64,000 bases of DNA from NCBI GenBank assembly GCA_018881555.1, contig JACAXG010000051.1, forward strand, positions 5,319,546-5,383,545, written 5' to 3'. The notes beneath the pieces are model-generated. The model worked only from the letters and a program-made list of their open reading frames with translations, had not been told where the DNA came from and made no database searches. The stretch is from Amblyornis subalaris (lineage: Eukaryota > Chordata > Aves > Passeriformes > Ptilonorhynchidae). Of the stretch, positions 1-13,600 are shown one piece after another; the first letter of the stretch is position 1, and each line of letters begins with the position of its first letter. A program made the position numbers and the translations under genes.

Positions 1-774
1 GCCACGGTGGCTGCTGCCCAAGAGTCAAGACNGGGGCCGCCCCTGCCAGAGCCCTGCCCTGCAGCGTGGTTTTTTCCCACGGCACTGGACCGTGTGGTTT
101 CTCTGCTTGTTTGACTTGGGTTTTGGCCCAGACAGAACACTTTTCCTTTTTCCCTCGATCAAAAAAGCTGGAGCAGTGTTTTCTTTGGCTGCTGGGAGCT
201 GAACTGGACAGACTGCTGCTCTGAAGCTGGCAGGAGCGGGATTGCTGGGAGTAGAGCAGCTCCACACCCAGTCCCAAGCCCCNGGAAGCCAAGCAGGGGA
301 GAGAAAAGCACACCAAAGGCTCCAGCCCAGCTGTTTTCGGCTGCTGTGACTGCCGTCGGAGGGAAAAAAGTCAACACCAGGTAGCCACTGGAATTTTTCT
401 CTGCTGTGGGACTGCTCTGTGGGGGTGGGGCATCTGCTGCCCCTCCGCATGGAAAGCTGGTGCCATTTTTGGACCACGTGTTGGGAAAGGTGTATTTCTC
501 CTGCACTGCCCCCACTCTCTGCACACATTTTTGGGTTTTTGTTTCTGTGTGTGTGTGTGGAAGTGGGTGCTGATGGTTTAGTGCTTAACAGTTATTTCCT
601 TTTCTTTCCCTTGCCTTGTGGGCAGGCATTCTGTTTGTTAGTAAACTGCTTAATTTTTTTTCACTTTCATCTAGTAGTATGCATTCCCTATTGGTGGAAA
701 GCGGATTGCTGGAACCCCTTTTTGGAGAGAAGGACTCAGTCCAGAGAGTTTTCTCTTAAATTTGTCTCGAGACA
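1..774 (+). mobile_element. Probable solo or partial LTR of an avian endogenous retrovirus (ERVL-like), cut by the window edge
   Basis: The first roughly 500 bases are clearly richer in GC than the AT-rich DNA after them, and the composition changes abruptly near 774. The right part (about 620-774) has the look of a passerine ERVL-type LTR 3' end: a T-rich stretch, an ATTGGTGGAAAG motif near 689, then GAGAGTTTTCTCTTAAATTT and a terminal GACA at 771-774. No gag, pol or primer-binding site follows, so this is a solo LTR or the 3' LTR of a provirus lying outside the window. Orientation is inferred from those 3' landmarks. Family assignment is from memory of such elements, so ERVK is not excluded. 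Apparent ORFs here, including a 167-codon antisense frame, are not genes. Confidence 0.5.
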
Positions 775-2310
775 CTTGTATTAACAACGGCCCGCTTGCT
801 ATACATCAGGCCAAGTTAAATGTTTTTATGAGATCTACTTTGTCTGGTTATCTTAGTTTTGAGTATAATTATTCTAGGAATGTAAATTACTCAGCCTATC
901 TTTACATTTTTAATAGAAACTTTCTAGTTTGTAAATTAGAGTAGATATTATGATTTTGCAATNTGAATCATCATAGCACTCTAAGAAACTGCCCATTAGC
1001 TGATCTGAGGCAACTGAATACCTTAGTTCACCCCAAATATGAGTTAAAGGCATAAATCAATGTACAGATCAGCTTCTCTAAGACTGTCTGAGAGTACATA
1101 GGGGATAGTGATAACTTGGTTGATGTAGGAGTGATTTGTTAAATTATTGTAAATTAATCAAGTGTTCACTTNTCAGGTTGCACAATGATCAAGGCCTTGT
1201 ACTTATCCCCTTATCTTGTACTAAGTGCCGTCCATATTTAGTAACAGTACTATTAACAAGAGCAATGTATCATTATTGCACATGCAGTATCTTAGCTCTT
1301 TGTATTTGATTTCTTTGCTGAAGTTCTTTAAATGCAGGGAGGCAGATTTCTGTGGGCAGANTGCAAGAATGCACACTGCTTTCACACAGCCTCATGGAAA
1401 CCCTGGCATCATGGGATGAAACGCTTCTATGGCNTGACCCACAGCAGAGGAAGAAAAAGCCTATGCAAAAATGTAACATGGAAGCTTCTAAAGCACAACA
1501 AGCTATCTATGATTATAGCAGGAATATATTTTGAAATCCCTTCACAAATTCATGCTTTTTTTTTCCTTTCTCCACATTACAGTTCTTAGCACCAGTTGCT
1601 ACACTACCTTATACTGGAAGGACAACTATCACCACACTGATTCAAGTTTTCTGGGGTGCAGCCTTTCTTGTATGACNAAAAATAATTGTTGCTTCATTGC
1701 CAGTTTCCTCCCTCCAGCCAAAGAAACAGTGGACCTGAGGAGCATGACTGTGGTATGCACTGTGAAGAGCCGTACGCTCACCGCTAATTACTGTATTTGT
1801 AATTCTTGGCCATACTAGCCTTGCCAAGAAATATCTCACAGTCTATTGAGTGCATTAATATCTAAAAGCTAGCCCTCTAGCTTGTAGGCCAGTAGAAATG
1901 GTAGGATAGTAACTTACCAAAAACTCCCATTAAGCACACTGTACTACTATCTAATTGTCTTTTATGTTTCTCTTGTATTAACCCTTCAGTCACTCTGACA
2001 AGTACATTTGAATGGAGGAAGATGATTTTGACAGTTTTGCATAGAACAATAATGTAGAAAATCTAAGACTGCCAGAATGAAAAGCAGCACATAGTACTCA
2101 TGCACTACTTTTATCCTATCTCTTAAAAGAAATCAGAAATGATCATGTCTTTTTTTTCTTTCNTTGTTCTAAATACATTACCAGGCTGCTGTTGATTTTT
2201 CTGCATTCATAATACATGAAATAATTGCTATTATTGTTAACAACTGTTAACAACAAATGTTGTTATTGTGCCAGTGTTTATGCTAGGTGGACTCTTTTAT
2301 TTAATATTGT

Positions 2311-2390
2311 TTTTAACAGCACTGATCATAAGGAATTCAGTCAGTATTCATTGTAATAGCAGTGATCATAAGGAATTCATTTGCTATTCA
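2311..2390. repeat. Imperfect 40-bp tandem duplication
   Basis: Bases 2311-2350 and 2351-2390 align without gaps and agree at 33 of 40 positions by my count. Both carry the core TGATCATAAGGAATTCA. This is an old local duplication. It lies inside a 113-codon open frame (2268-2609) that I do not consider coding. Confidence 0.85.
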
Positions 2391-5300
2391 TATGGATGTC
2401 ACAAGTGTTTCCATAGGGCTTATGCTAACTGCAATTTTAGGATCCTTCAACGAATACTTACGCAAAGATTGGTTTTGAAAGGATCTCCTACAACTTCCCA
2501 GCTGGCTGATTTAGCTTTGGCTCTATGGAAGCAGAGCTCGAAATATATGAGGGGTTGTACACCAAGCTCTTTAACAATAATAGGTTTCATTTTACATGAC
2601 ATTTTCTAGTACCCAGATTCTGAAGCCCGTGTGTTTAGCAGTTGATCAGCCATGGAGCTTCATGGAGGTGACATCCGTTTTCAGACATAGTCTTCATGCT
2701 TCTGCAGAGACTCGAGTAAGAAATATTTTTGGCATCACTTGCAATGCCAGAACAGAATACTTACAAGAAAATGTGAGGCTAAATTGTGCAAAGGGGAAAA
2801 AATGTATATTTCTGACTAATAGTGAATCAGAATGTACTAAAATTGTGTAGATTAAACACATTTATAATCAGACTGTTAACAAAAAGATTCACAATTGCAT
2901 TAATAAGTCATATTTCATTATTCTAATACAAAAGATACCTGGTATGAGGCATAAATATGTGTAATAAAGCCTTCTTCTTATGTATTATGAACAGCAGTTC
3001 TTTTAATATTAAAAGTGAATCCATATGGGTTATTTGACATGTAAAATATTAACTTTTATAGCAAGAATGCAAATGAGAGTCTCAGCACTAATTATAGCTG
3101 CAGATCCCACTCAGGAATGAGGCTCTGTGTGACTAATGATTTCAGCAAAATGAAGAAATGGCCTGCTTCTCTCAAGAGGCAGCATATCTTAACTCCCTCT
3201 CCTCCCTCTGGAACCCTTCAAAATTCTCAGCATGTCTCAGTACAGTACCTAATGTGTATGCTGCTTCCAGGAACTGGCTCCTAAAGACAGGTCACCAGCT
3301 TTGTGTTCTTATAGCTAGTTTTATATAACTGTCTCTAGAGAGGAGAAAAAGTTATTTCATATTTATCCAGAACAATGTAATTTCAGAACATATTCTATGG
3401 ACTGTTATTTTGATTGGCTGTTCTAAATATCTCATTTCTATTTCTTCCACTGAAACAAAAATGTTGGGTTTTGATATTGGATGGTGTAATTGGCCTACCA
3501 TGAATTTTTCCTCACCTATTTTGCACAGAAGAATAGGACATTCTTTTTTTNAAAAAAAAAACCCTACCAAATCTAGCTTTTGCCATTATTCTTTGCTTTC
3601 CCTGTGCAATTCTCTGATAAACACATATCCAGTTGAGATGACTGCAATGACTCTTACCCAAGCCTGTCATTGTTATTCCTGAAATGGCCAGAGGTGTCAC
3701 TGGAAAGTAAAATGGGACTGCTAATTCTTCTCCAAAAAGTATGGTTTTTTATGGTAGGTTCCAGTGAGAAAACTGTTCTTACCTGAGCTACTTACTGCTT
3801 TTCTGTGTGCACATGTGTGAGGCTATACTCAGCTGGAGTAACCTCTAATGTGTTCGTATTTTTCTCAATTTTATTATCCTTTATTGCAGAAAAGTTTAAA
3901 TAAAGCATGCCTAGGAAATATGCTGTTAGAAATATGATGACAAAACAATTATTGAGTAGTACCATAGGTGGTTTAGACTATCATATAATTATCTTTTAAT
4001 AATAACACACGCATGCAATTAAACTGGAAAATTATTAATATTGTGACTTATCGCCAATCTGTAGCAGACAGGAAGTAGTTTTACTGAAATTTAACAAAGG
4101 GAATTTTAACCCAAGTTTCTCTGATCTAGTAATAAATTCTCTTATTTTCAATGCTGAAATGCATTGAATGCTAGCCAATGTCTCTAAAGTTAAGCAATGT
4201 CTTAGGCAAACATCTAGAATAGCAGGATTGCAGATGTTCATAAAAGGGCATAACTGTGGATATAATGCAGATTTCAAAGGATGTTGAATTTTTATTANTC
4301 CTGCTTAATCAGATATAAGTGCAGAAGTGTCAGTATTTCTGAGATACACACATTATTATAGAAGAGGAAAGTAAAATTCAGTTACTCTGGAAAAGATCAG
4401 TAGTTTTTGAAATGTGAACCTCATTTCTAAGAAGTGTCTTTCTGTACATTATTGGAAACACTCTTGTGACATGTAGAACAACTGGCATGAGGAGTTCTTT
4501 ATGAGAAAATTACTAAATCACCTTCCAGGCTGATTTAATAAATCATTGCAAGGCTCATTAGTGTAATTTTCTAGACTTCATAAAGGTGCATCTACTATAG
4601 CTGCACAAATACATGTGGCAATTTCNCTACCAATAATGGTCTTGGCAAACAACTGCATTCTGATTGTGTGTGGACAATTTGGCTAGATAATTAGAATTTT
4701 TGCTTCTAATATAATTTTCCTAATTTACCTAATTTCTATTTTTCCTGTTGCATTGAGCACCTTAAAAATTAAGACTAGGGAATTGATTGTTTCATTGAAA
4801 TAAAATTATATGCATCTAAAAGATTAGTTCATTTATGTGTGATCAAAGTCAGTGGATTANCTTTTTCTTTGCTATTGCTGCTGCTCTAAGGTGAGATACT
4901 CCAAACTCCACTAAAAGAGATGGTCAAGTTCTTCTTGCTTTTCCTTTCACTGACAGTAAGGTTAGAAATAGGTGAAAGGAGTTTAACAAGGGTTTTTTTC
5001 CCTTTCCCTCAAATAATTATGTTTTTATATATTGCTAAGCATGTAGAAGGTTTGGCAGTATTATTCAATATTCAATACCCAATATTAATATTCAATAATT
5101 TCAACCTATTCAAAATAATATGCAAAAATATTAAATGTTTGTATGATACATGATATAAAAAGCAGAAAAACAGTTAAATGAATTGGNGGCTTGAGCTCTG
5201 TGCAGCCTTTCCATTATGTAAAATGTGCCACTATTTATCAGCTGAAAGTTGATGTGGGTTTTAAGGGCAAGATTTTCAGAGGTTAGAATGCCTGTGTCTT

Positions 5301-5398
5301 TAATTGTATTGTGTTAAGTTCTCAAAAACATCCCAAATGCTTAAGCATTGCTCAAGACTTTCTGACAGGTTAGGATCTTCAAAGTGTATCAAACTGTG

Positions 5399-5433
5399 CA
5401 TCCAAAAGTACATCCAAAGTACCTCCAAAAGTA
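5399..5433. repeat. Three-copy 12-bp minisatellite
   Basis: Three consecutive near-identical units, CATCCAAAAGTA, CATCCAAAGTA and CCTCCAAAAGTA, follow one another with one single-base deletion and one substitution. It is a small slippage-type tandem array with no visible function. Confidence 0.85.
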
Positions 5434-7004
5434 TGACATTTGAAATCACAAATCATTCGGTTGGTTTTCTGAAAAGTATTCAAGGCCTTTAAACTAAAGA
5501 CAGAACAAATAATTTCTTTTAAAAAAGCCTCATATAATTATGTAAACTTATTCAAATTTAATTAGTTCCAATTTAAAGTGTATATTGATTTGTGCCATAC
5601 TGGTTTAGGTGGCTTGGTACATAAAGGAAGTAAATTCCTAATCACTGTTTGAGATTAGTTTGTTCATTTGCTTGGAGACATCTACATCTCCAGGCTGAGT
5701 TTGCTATTTAATATCAAGTGGCAAGTCTGTACATACAATTGTTTTGTCAATATGAGTTAAATTCCTAGGGACTAGGATCTGCAAACTAATTTTGAGTACA
5801 CAGATCAAATCTCGTGTAAATGTCCTATGTCTGAAAGGCTGCGTAAGATAAGCAAGGTTGTCATTTAAATATGAATAGACATACTTTATTTATCCTAATG
5901 TTAGTATTACTATATGAATTGCAAAATTCATTATCATAATCATTATTAAATTGATATTTAGGGCTTGAATGCTAAGAATGTCTAGGTTGCAGATATGGGA
6001 CATTGTTTCACTAGTGAGAAATGGGNTTTTTTCCTCAGAATGGAGCAAGCAAGTACACTGAACATTGATACCATCAAACCTTACAATAATCTCTAGGCTA
6101 TAAATAGTTAAGGTGTATGCTTCAATCTGTAGGTATCATCTGCTCCATCCTAGTGGGTCAAGTAATTTAGAAACATAACCCTGAAAAATTTAACTCGGAG
6201 ATCAGTGGGAGACTTCTTTTGTTTTGTAAATAGTCACACCAGTTACTGTATGATAGAACCTGACACTGTCAGAAAACCTGTTTATTTGCCTCTAACTAGA
6301 AAGCATACAAATTCACATAGGCAGTGTTAAATAGAAGCATACATATCAGCACAATATAAGCATGTACACAGCAACACCAATGATGTCTCTATTAAACTTT
6401 TGCTTTTGCCTCAAACCACTTCCTTTTATTCCACTTTCTACCAGTAGCAGCATTGTTGGCTGTAGTACATCGATACACCGAAATCTATCGTGCAGTAAAC
6501 TATCACATAGTATAGCCTCTTCTCTTCATTGTTCTTTTTTTTAAGCAACTTTCAGAATCAAACACATGAATCCTTACTAAACAAAAATTAGTGATTCTTG
6601 GAGNTTGCTCCTTTCTATACCTGCAGGCCTCAAGAACTGTGTTAATCACTTATATCTGGCCTTTTCCCACTTGCTTTTGATTGTGAGTCTACTTTTCAAT
6701 AGATTTTGAGTATTACACTAAAGATCTGAGTATTGGTGTTGCAGCTTTACTTCTGATCTTTCTCTTCTTACTTCCAGCAGTTACAAATTCGCAGGAAGGT
6801 AGCAAATATGCCTTCTCGTTTGTGGGTGGTATCAGCATGTCTNTGTATTTCTGATGGAATATTGTCAGAATGCCAGATCTTTGCCCAGCTGTGGGTTGAA
6901 TTGGCAATTTCTTAGGAGCCTGTGCNATATGAATAAAATGAAGTATATTACAGCTGTCCTTATCTTAATNCAGAGGAATAATCAGCAAAACTTGCAGCAG
7001 GTCC

Positions 7005-7046
7005 CAGCATGTGATATCTCTGATCAAGATTGAGTATCACATGCTG
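7005..7046. repeat. Perfect 12-bp inverted repeat (hairpin)
   Basis: CAGCATGTGATA (7005-7016) is exactly complementary to TATCACATGCTG (7035-7046) across an 18-base spacer. Inside the spacer CTC (7018-7020) can pair with GAG (7032-7034) if one T bulges out. Further out, GCAGC (6994-6998) faces GCTGC near 7060. Transcribed from either strand this would fold into a short hairpin. Whether it is transcribed is unknown. Confidence 0.85.
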
Positions 7047-8390
7047 AGATGTGAGATAGGCTGCATCTTCTTATTAGTAATAAGCTTAGCTTCAAACTGA
7101 ATCAAGGACTATCTGATCTTGCCTTTACAGAAAGCAGAACAGGTAGTCAGGAGACTAGGATACCATTCAGTCACAGACTTCTTGTCTGTGAAATCCTGTT
7201 GGCCAGCATGTTTAGATTTATAGTAATGAGATTTGCATCTTAGATTTTGGATGACTATTTGAGATTTTGCTGTCCTGACTTCTGGAGGCACAGGGCACCA
7301 TTTCAGCAATAAAACACCAAAGTCTAAAAACAAAGCTTAGCTGTCTCAGATCAGCCATCTGTGCATGGAAGCAGCAAAATAGTGTCCATTTAAAGCAGAG
7401 ATGTTTTCTTATTCGTCGGTTTTCTCCTCTACCAAGGAAAAAAAAAAAAAAAGCTTACGATTATCTCCAAGAAAAATACATTCCTCAGCAATGTTGACAA
7501 GAGTGTCTTCATATGAAAAGACCTAGAATCACAGAAAGAAAAATACACAGGAGACGTAAAGTGACTGTGACTTTGACAGACAAGTAACTGTTTAGAAAAT
7601 TCAGTCCCAAAACAGGAAACAAGAGAAAATAATGTGAAGGAATGTTAATAAAGGGTGCCATGTGAGAAATGCAGGTAATGTATCTATAAATAAACAAAGC
7701 TTTGTTTTTTCTGTGTAGCTGTATTTTCCCTTAAAGACAATTGAGTTTCTGACACTTCAGCAGATGGAAAGGGTTTGACTAGCAACAAACATTCAGAGTT
7801 CTTTAAAGAAAACGGGATTTTGCTGTTNATTATGTTTCCTAGAAATGATGTTCAGAACAATGTAATCTGAAAGTATTTTGAAGTGACTCTTCCACAGCTG
7901 TCTTAGCTGATAGCATAGGACAGATGGTGCAACACAGGCCAGCATACAAGTTTACTTCTTTCACAACTTTATTAGCTAAGCGCTTTGAAAAGCAACAGTG
8001 ATACTATCTTGTAAAATAGGTAAACAAAATGGGACAAGCTTTCTACCCCTGGCTAGGTGCCACCTTTGAGCTGCTGTGGCAGGGAGTGAGAAGCAAGGAG
8101 AAGGGAGAAATCGTCTTAGTCAGATCTTTCTTCAGCACCTGCTTCTATTGAGTTTAATGCTGGGTAAGCTAATTGCCATGCCTAGCATTGCCTATCAACT
8201 TCCCTCAGGTGCTTGTGTAAAGAAAGGGGCAGGCCAACTTCCAGTTTTTCAGTGTCAAAATCATGCTGACAAACTGAGTCATCAGCTACTTGCTTTGTTA
8301 ACACAGTCTCATGCAGCAGTTGAAGTAAAATCCTTACTGTAATATCTACTGCAAGTAGCTAAAACAAAAGGATATGCTGCCAAGCTGATA

Positions 8391-8422
8391 AAGTTGTTAG
8401 ACAAATAAGTTGTTAGACATCT
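8391..8422. repeat. 16-bp tandem duplication
   Basis: AAGTTGTTAGACA occurs at 8391 and again at 8407, giving two 16-bp units that match over their first 14 bases. It is a recent local slippage duplication in non-coding DNA. Confidence 0.85.
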
Positions 8423-9278
8423 GAAAAACATGCTACATCATGAATAGGGATATTTAAAATTAGGTTATATCTAATTACTTTTTAATTTCTATTTGCATTT
8501 TAATGAAGAGAGAGCTTAATGAGATAAATAGCAACGACATTTCTGTATCAAAAATATCCTTGAATTTTCTGTGTCAAGGATTAGGTTTTCAGTGGTTTGG
8601 GGTACCTGAAGTAAGATAAGTTCCTGAAAGTTTTTAGAAATGCGTTAGGCATTTATCTACCTTGGATCTTCCTAGAAGGAATTTGACAAATCCTAGTCTG
8701 CTTGCATCCTTCTGGGTCTAAATGCCTTCAGGAAATTATCCNGTGTGATTTCTAGAAGTGCTAGAAATCTAGTGCAGGCTACTAAATTCAGAATTGATGG
8801 GAATTATGATCAGTCTTTAACAATTCCAGGAAACAGATCCTCNGTATATGAATATTGTTGATATTCTGTAACATTGCTGCTGCATAAGAAAAGACTGATT
8901 ATTTTTCTTTTTTTCAAAATGGCAATAATTCTAAATATCTTTATTGCTGCTGGAATTCTTAGCACAACAGCTCTGTGTAACAAACTTTACATTTTTGAAA
9001 TTGCTGAAGAGAAAGACCTACAAGCTCTGTAAAGAACTGTATTAAGATGTATCATTTTGATTAAAACATGATTAATATGTCTTTTTATTTGGCATGCAGT
9101 GAACAGATGAATGTACTATATGGTGTCTAGAACACTGCTGAAGGAATGGTAGCATAGATACACCACTAAATGTTAACATATGTCTACGTACATTATGTTC
9201 ATNTTCAGTTGGACTCTGGCCCCTCGTACTTTTGGGAACATTCTTTTGTTGCGCCTTCTCTTTCCTGTTACGATTTTC

Positions 9279-9316
9279 TAACAACATGCTGTTGTTACAA
9301 TGTACAATGGTACATT
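9279..9316. repeat. Two back-to-back small hairpins
   Basis: TAACAACA (9279-9286) pairs perfectly with TGTTGTTA (9290-9297) around a three-base loop. Starting two bases later, AATGTAC (9299-9305) pairs with GTACATT (9310-9316) around a four-base loop. Each alone would be unremarkable; the adjacency is what stands out. Confidence 0.8.
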
Positions 9317-9903
9317 AATAATCCTTAAAAAGCTCATTGTACCTCAATCCTCCTTAAAAATACGACATTTTCTACCACAGGCAGCTTCTTTATATGGTGA
9401 ACCTGCCTGTGCTGTAATGAATTTGTACCAAATTTCCCATTCAGTTGATCTGATAAAACTTACCCATACAGTGTTTAAAAGTCATTTGAGTACTGAACAC
9501 ATTACAGACGAGTGATGCCATTCAGTGTCACCTTGTCAGGTATTAAACAGCTTTTGAGAGAGGTGGACCACAGTAGGCCAGACTTCACTGGGAAAAGATA
9601 AAGAAACACACTTTCAGACATTCTGTAGCCACTACCTACAATTGGCAAAAGAAAATTGTTTTTTGCACAGTAATTAAAAAGTTTAGTACAGATCTATACT
9701 GAAAAATCTGAGTATTCCCAGTACTGCTCCTGCTCTCATATTGCAGGTGCTAATTTAATTCCCATTACTGCTGTAGCATTAGGTATTTCCCTGGCACAGC
9801 TGTTGGCTATCCTCTTCTCCAAGCACACCGACTTTGCTTATTGTTAAAAAGCAAACCAAAACAGAAACAAAAAAATTTTCCTACACCAGCTCTTCTAACA
9901 TGA

Positions 9904-10640
9904 AATCATAGAATCATTAAGATTGGAAAAGACCTCTAAGATCATTGAATCCAACCACTAACCCAGCACCACTGTGTTCACCACTAAANCAGATCTCCAA
10001 GTGTCACATCCACACACCTTTTGAACACTTCCAAGGATGGTAACTCAACCACTTCTTTGGGCAGCCTGTTACAATACCTGACCACCATTTCAGGGAAGAA
10101 ATTCTTCCTANTATCTAATCTAAACCTCCCCTGGTGCAACTTGAGGCCATTTCCTCTTGTTCTGTCAATTGTCTCTGGAGAGAAGAGACCGTCCTCCACC
10201 TCACTACAACCTCCTTTCAGGCGGTTGAAGAGAGCAATACGGTCTCCCCTGAACCTCCTTTTCTCCAGACTAAACACCCCCAGCTCCTTCAGCTGCTCCT
10301 CACAAGACCTGTGCTCTAGAGCCTTCACCAGCTCCATTGCCCTTCTCTGGACTCACTCCAGCACCACATCTTTTTTTCTATTGAGGGGCACAGAACTGAA
10401 CACAGCACTCNAGGTGAGGCCTCACCAGTGCCGGGAGACAATCACTGCCCTGGTCCTGCTAGCCACACTGTTGCTGACACAGGCCAGGATACCATTGGCT
10501 TTCTTGGCCACCTGGGCACACCCTGGCTCATGTTCAGCTGTTGACCAGCACCCCCAGGTCCTTTTCCAAAGGGCAGCTTTCCAGCCACTCTGCCACCAGC
10601 CTGTAGTGCCACATGGGACTATTGTGACCCAAGTGCAAAA
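9904..10640 (-). mobile_element. CR1 LINE, 5'-truncated, 3' end of ORF2 plus 3' UTR
   Basis: The left end reads AATCATAGAATCATT, the reverse complement of the ATTCTATGATT repeat that ends avian CR1 elements, so the element runs on the minus strand. The minus frame from 10337 down to 9984 (117 codons, one N) is the C-terminal end of CR1 ORF2, the reverse-transcriptase protein, with recognisable blocks [20 protein letters not shown] and NRLPKEVVELPSLEVFK. Upstream of 10337 the CR1 match continues with frame breaks to about 10640, where the copy stops; such 5' truncation is normal for LINEs. Catalytic domains are absent, so the copy cannot move itself. The open C-terminal frame suggests moderate age. 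The 208-codon plus-strand frame here is an antisense shadow. Confidence 0.95.
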
Positions 10641-13600
10641 TAGCTAATCCACTGGGATGTAAACTAAAAGGTGTGAGCTGATCCTGTACATAAGTTCTTA
10701 ATATAAATATAACTTAAGACATTAAACCTCATAATGATTTAGCAAAAAAGATTTGACAAAGGGTCTGTCTCCGTAAAAGTAGTTAATTGAAGTGCTTGAA
10801 TAAATGCTACTTAAATCTTACCATGCTTATAAATTCTGAAACATTGAGATTATCTTGTATGCAAATCTAACCTGTAGTTATGCAAACTTATAGTCTCCTA
10901 ATCGAAATAAACCACAAGTGGCATTTATCTAATTAGAGCTTCTGGAGTGACTCANCTGTAGAGCAGAATTTTCATAATTTTCATAAAGGTGGAAGGATTA
11001 CAAATATAAATTAATTATCCTCTTCTTTCTGTTCTGCATAGCAGGCACTCAGTCAGTGAGATACAATAACATACTTTCTGTAATTCTTCCATATAGTTCC
11101 NATGCTTATTAACTTCCTAAAGCATAACAGGGTCTGCTTAGTGAATTACAAAATTAACTTCCAAATAAATCTTCCCAAAGCAGCAGTTTTAAAAAAATGA
11201 ATATTCTCAGGATACAGTTTAACACAGTTAGAAAACAAATTGTTCGATTAATATGACAATAATCAATGTAAATGGCCAGTTGTTTTGTAATAAATGGGTT
11301 TGTTGCATTAAATAAATTACTTTTCTTAATTAGAACATAGAGTATGGCTGTATCTGGCTTTTAATTCTGTTCAATATTTATTGATTAATTATACTAGTGA
11401 AGTGTTATTATTTTGTTTTCTTTTGTTTGAGTGTTTTGAGAATGACTTGGTTTTGTTTATTCCAGCTCTTGCATTGCATAGCATTGACAGTGTGCTTTGC
11501 CTGTCAGTGAGGTTCCTCATTCTGCATTTGCAGAGGTCATGCATTATAGCTGCAAAGGTGAAATCTCTCCTTATTTTGCTGATGGTATTGGCTTGCATTT
11601 TATAGCAGTTTACCTTTTAGTGATGTAGCATTTATTTAGCAGATCTTACAAAAAAAACCACACCCCAAAAAAGCAGTAGAGAAAGAGGGACAATGTCTTA
11701 CACATACATTAATGGAGTTGGGAGACTGAAGTTCCAAGGAAACACAAGAAACTGTGTTGAGAGACACAGAGCAGATACCAGGTCACTAAGATGATGAAAG
11801 AAATTTCCTGCAACCATAGAGAAGTGAGATGGAAGTNACATGCAATTTGGAAGGTCAGTGATTTGAGTAAAATAAATACTGGATGCCAGGACAAGTCTGC
11901 AAAGGAGCAGAGCAGGACAGTGGTTTATAAATTCTCTTTATTATACTTTGAGTTTCCTCTGCCTGCAAAATTTGGGAATCTAGTCTGTGTAATTTTAAAG
12001 CCTGATATTTTTTTTTTTTTCAGTTTAAAAGCCTTTTGATCTTCTTTGGGGAGGAAAAGGTCTAGTCACATCCACCTTAAAGCTTTTATTAATCCTGGAT
12101 CCCATTGCACAGACAGTCAACTGAAAAGCCGTGCCTGAAATCTGGTGCAGAGAAATGAACCACCAGTACACAAGTGCCATTGACAACAACTACAGGGTTC
12201 ATTTGCTCAGAAGTAATGAATTGGAATAGGAAAATAGTTTTCCCTCATGTGGTATTGAAAAGAAATAATACTAGAATAACAAATACATTTTGAATACTCA
12301 TTAAAAATTGTATAAAATTGGTAGAATATAATAGAAAATAGCAACAAAACTTTTCTGAAGAAAATGTCCATGTGACAGACTCAATGACCTTTGCCCATGT
12401 ACTATCATAAAGAATTAGTGATGTCTTCCATGGCATCATATGCCATGCTAAATGACTCTTGCATCTCAAAGAGAAAGGCATGAGAACCACTGTCTGAAAG
12501 CTGAAGCCAAGAAAAAAAAAAATTAGGACTACATTTTTAGGTCTATGGTGATTAATTGTGGGAACAAACTACCCAGAGAATTGAGTCCCCATTTCCTTTA
12601 TTTCAAATCAAAAATAGTGTCTGAAAAAGAAGGTTTAGGAAACCCAAGATGTTAAATAATAGCTGAACTCATGCTATTTCCTTTATTAAGGGGAAAAAAA
12701 GAGAGTAGAATGAAGTAAAGTATAATACTGATACAAGGCAGGACAGACTGCAGGATCTCATGGTCCAGACTACTTCCAAAATCTAGAATCTTTAGGAGTC
12801 CAATTACTATAAACCATAAAATTCTACCCTTGCTACTCAGATTTCTTGGAGCCTTCAGGTCAAGAGTATACAAAAATATCTTTGTGTGTTAACTTCTGGT
12901 TTACAGTCATACATTCAGTATTTTCACATGAAAGAAAGAAGCTTTGTATCATTTTTAATACATGTTTTCCTGTAAACTCGAACCCTATGTATAGGCTACA
13001 GGCAAAGCAGGAAATGAAAAGGTCTTAACTACAGCAGTAGCCAGGTTAATGGTCCCTCCCGTGGTCTCCTCTAGTGAAGAACAAAAATCACGTTATGCAC
13101 AAATGTATTATGAAAGAAATTGTATTAAGCTGTGTGGGGATTGGCATCCATATATGTTGCTCCTGTATGTTTTGTTAGCAGAGAATGGACATCTTCATAT
13201 TCTTCCCAGGCATCTCCACAGAGCAGTGAGAGTTGTGGTGCTGTATATGTTGTACACAAATTATTCTTAACAATAGATTCCTGTATTACCACTTACACTG
13301 AATAAGTATGTAAGCAAACCTGCTGAATCAATATTACAGGTAGAGGACATTAGTGGTTTTATTTTTTCTTTTCTTTCACTTGTGATTAATAAGAACCTTT
13401 GTTCTTTTTAAGATTATTCGTTTGTTTCACTTTGCGTTTAACTCTGTATGGGATAGGTTAGCACTGGATCTCTTAAAATGAGACAGTTTCAAGAAGGCTT
13501 GGAAGTAGAATACATCACAAAGCTTATAGATAGATTAATGCAAATAGCTGGAATTTGAAATCTCTACTTGAGAATCTTTCAGATATTTTAGAGAAATGAA

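Larger units (their letters stand above)
775..9903. other. AT-rich unique DNA without recognisable genes
   Basis: No open frame exceeds about 113 codons and none resembles a known protein. The stretch holds homopolymer runs (for example an A run at 7438-7452), several small local duplications and a few inverted repeats listed separately. Parts such as 4540-4720 and 5620-5820 are low in simple repeats and rich in ATTA/TAAT cores, which could mark conserved non-coding elements. That cannot be shown from one genome. Confidence 0.6.

Noticed and set aside
25..528. 167-codon minus-strand open frame
   Set aside because: Lies in GC-rich LTR-like sequence, has no family resemblance, and overlaps open frames in other registers as expected from composition.
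998..1074. Ten-base inverted repeat AGCTGATCTG/CAGATCAGCT with a 57-base spacer
   Set aside because: With that spacer length a few such pairs are expected by chance.
10021..10647. 208-codon plus-strand open frame
   Set aside because: It is the antisense of the CR1 LINE at 9904-10640, whose minus strand carries the genuine ORF2 C-terminal motifs.
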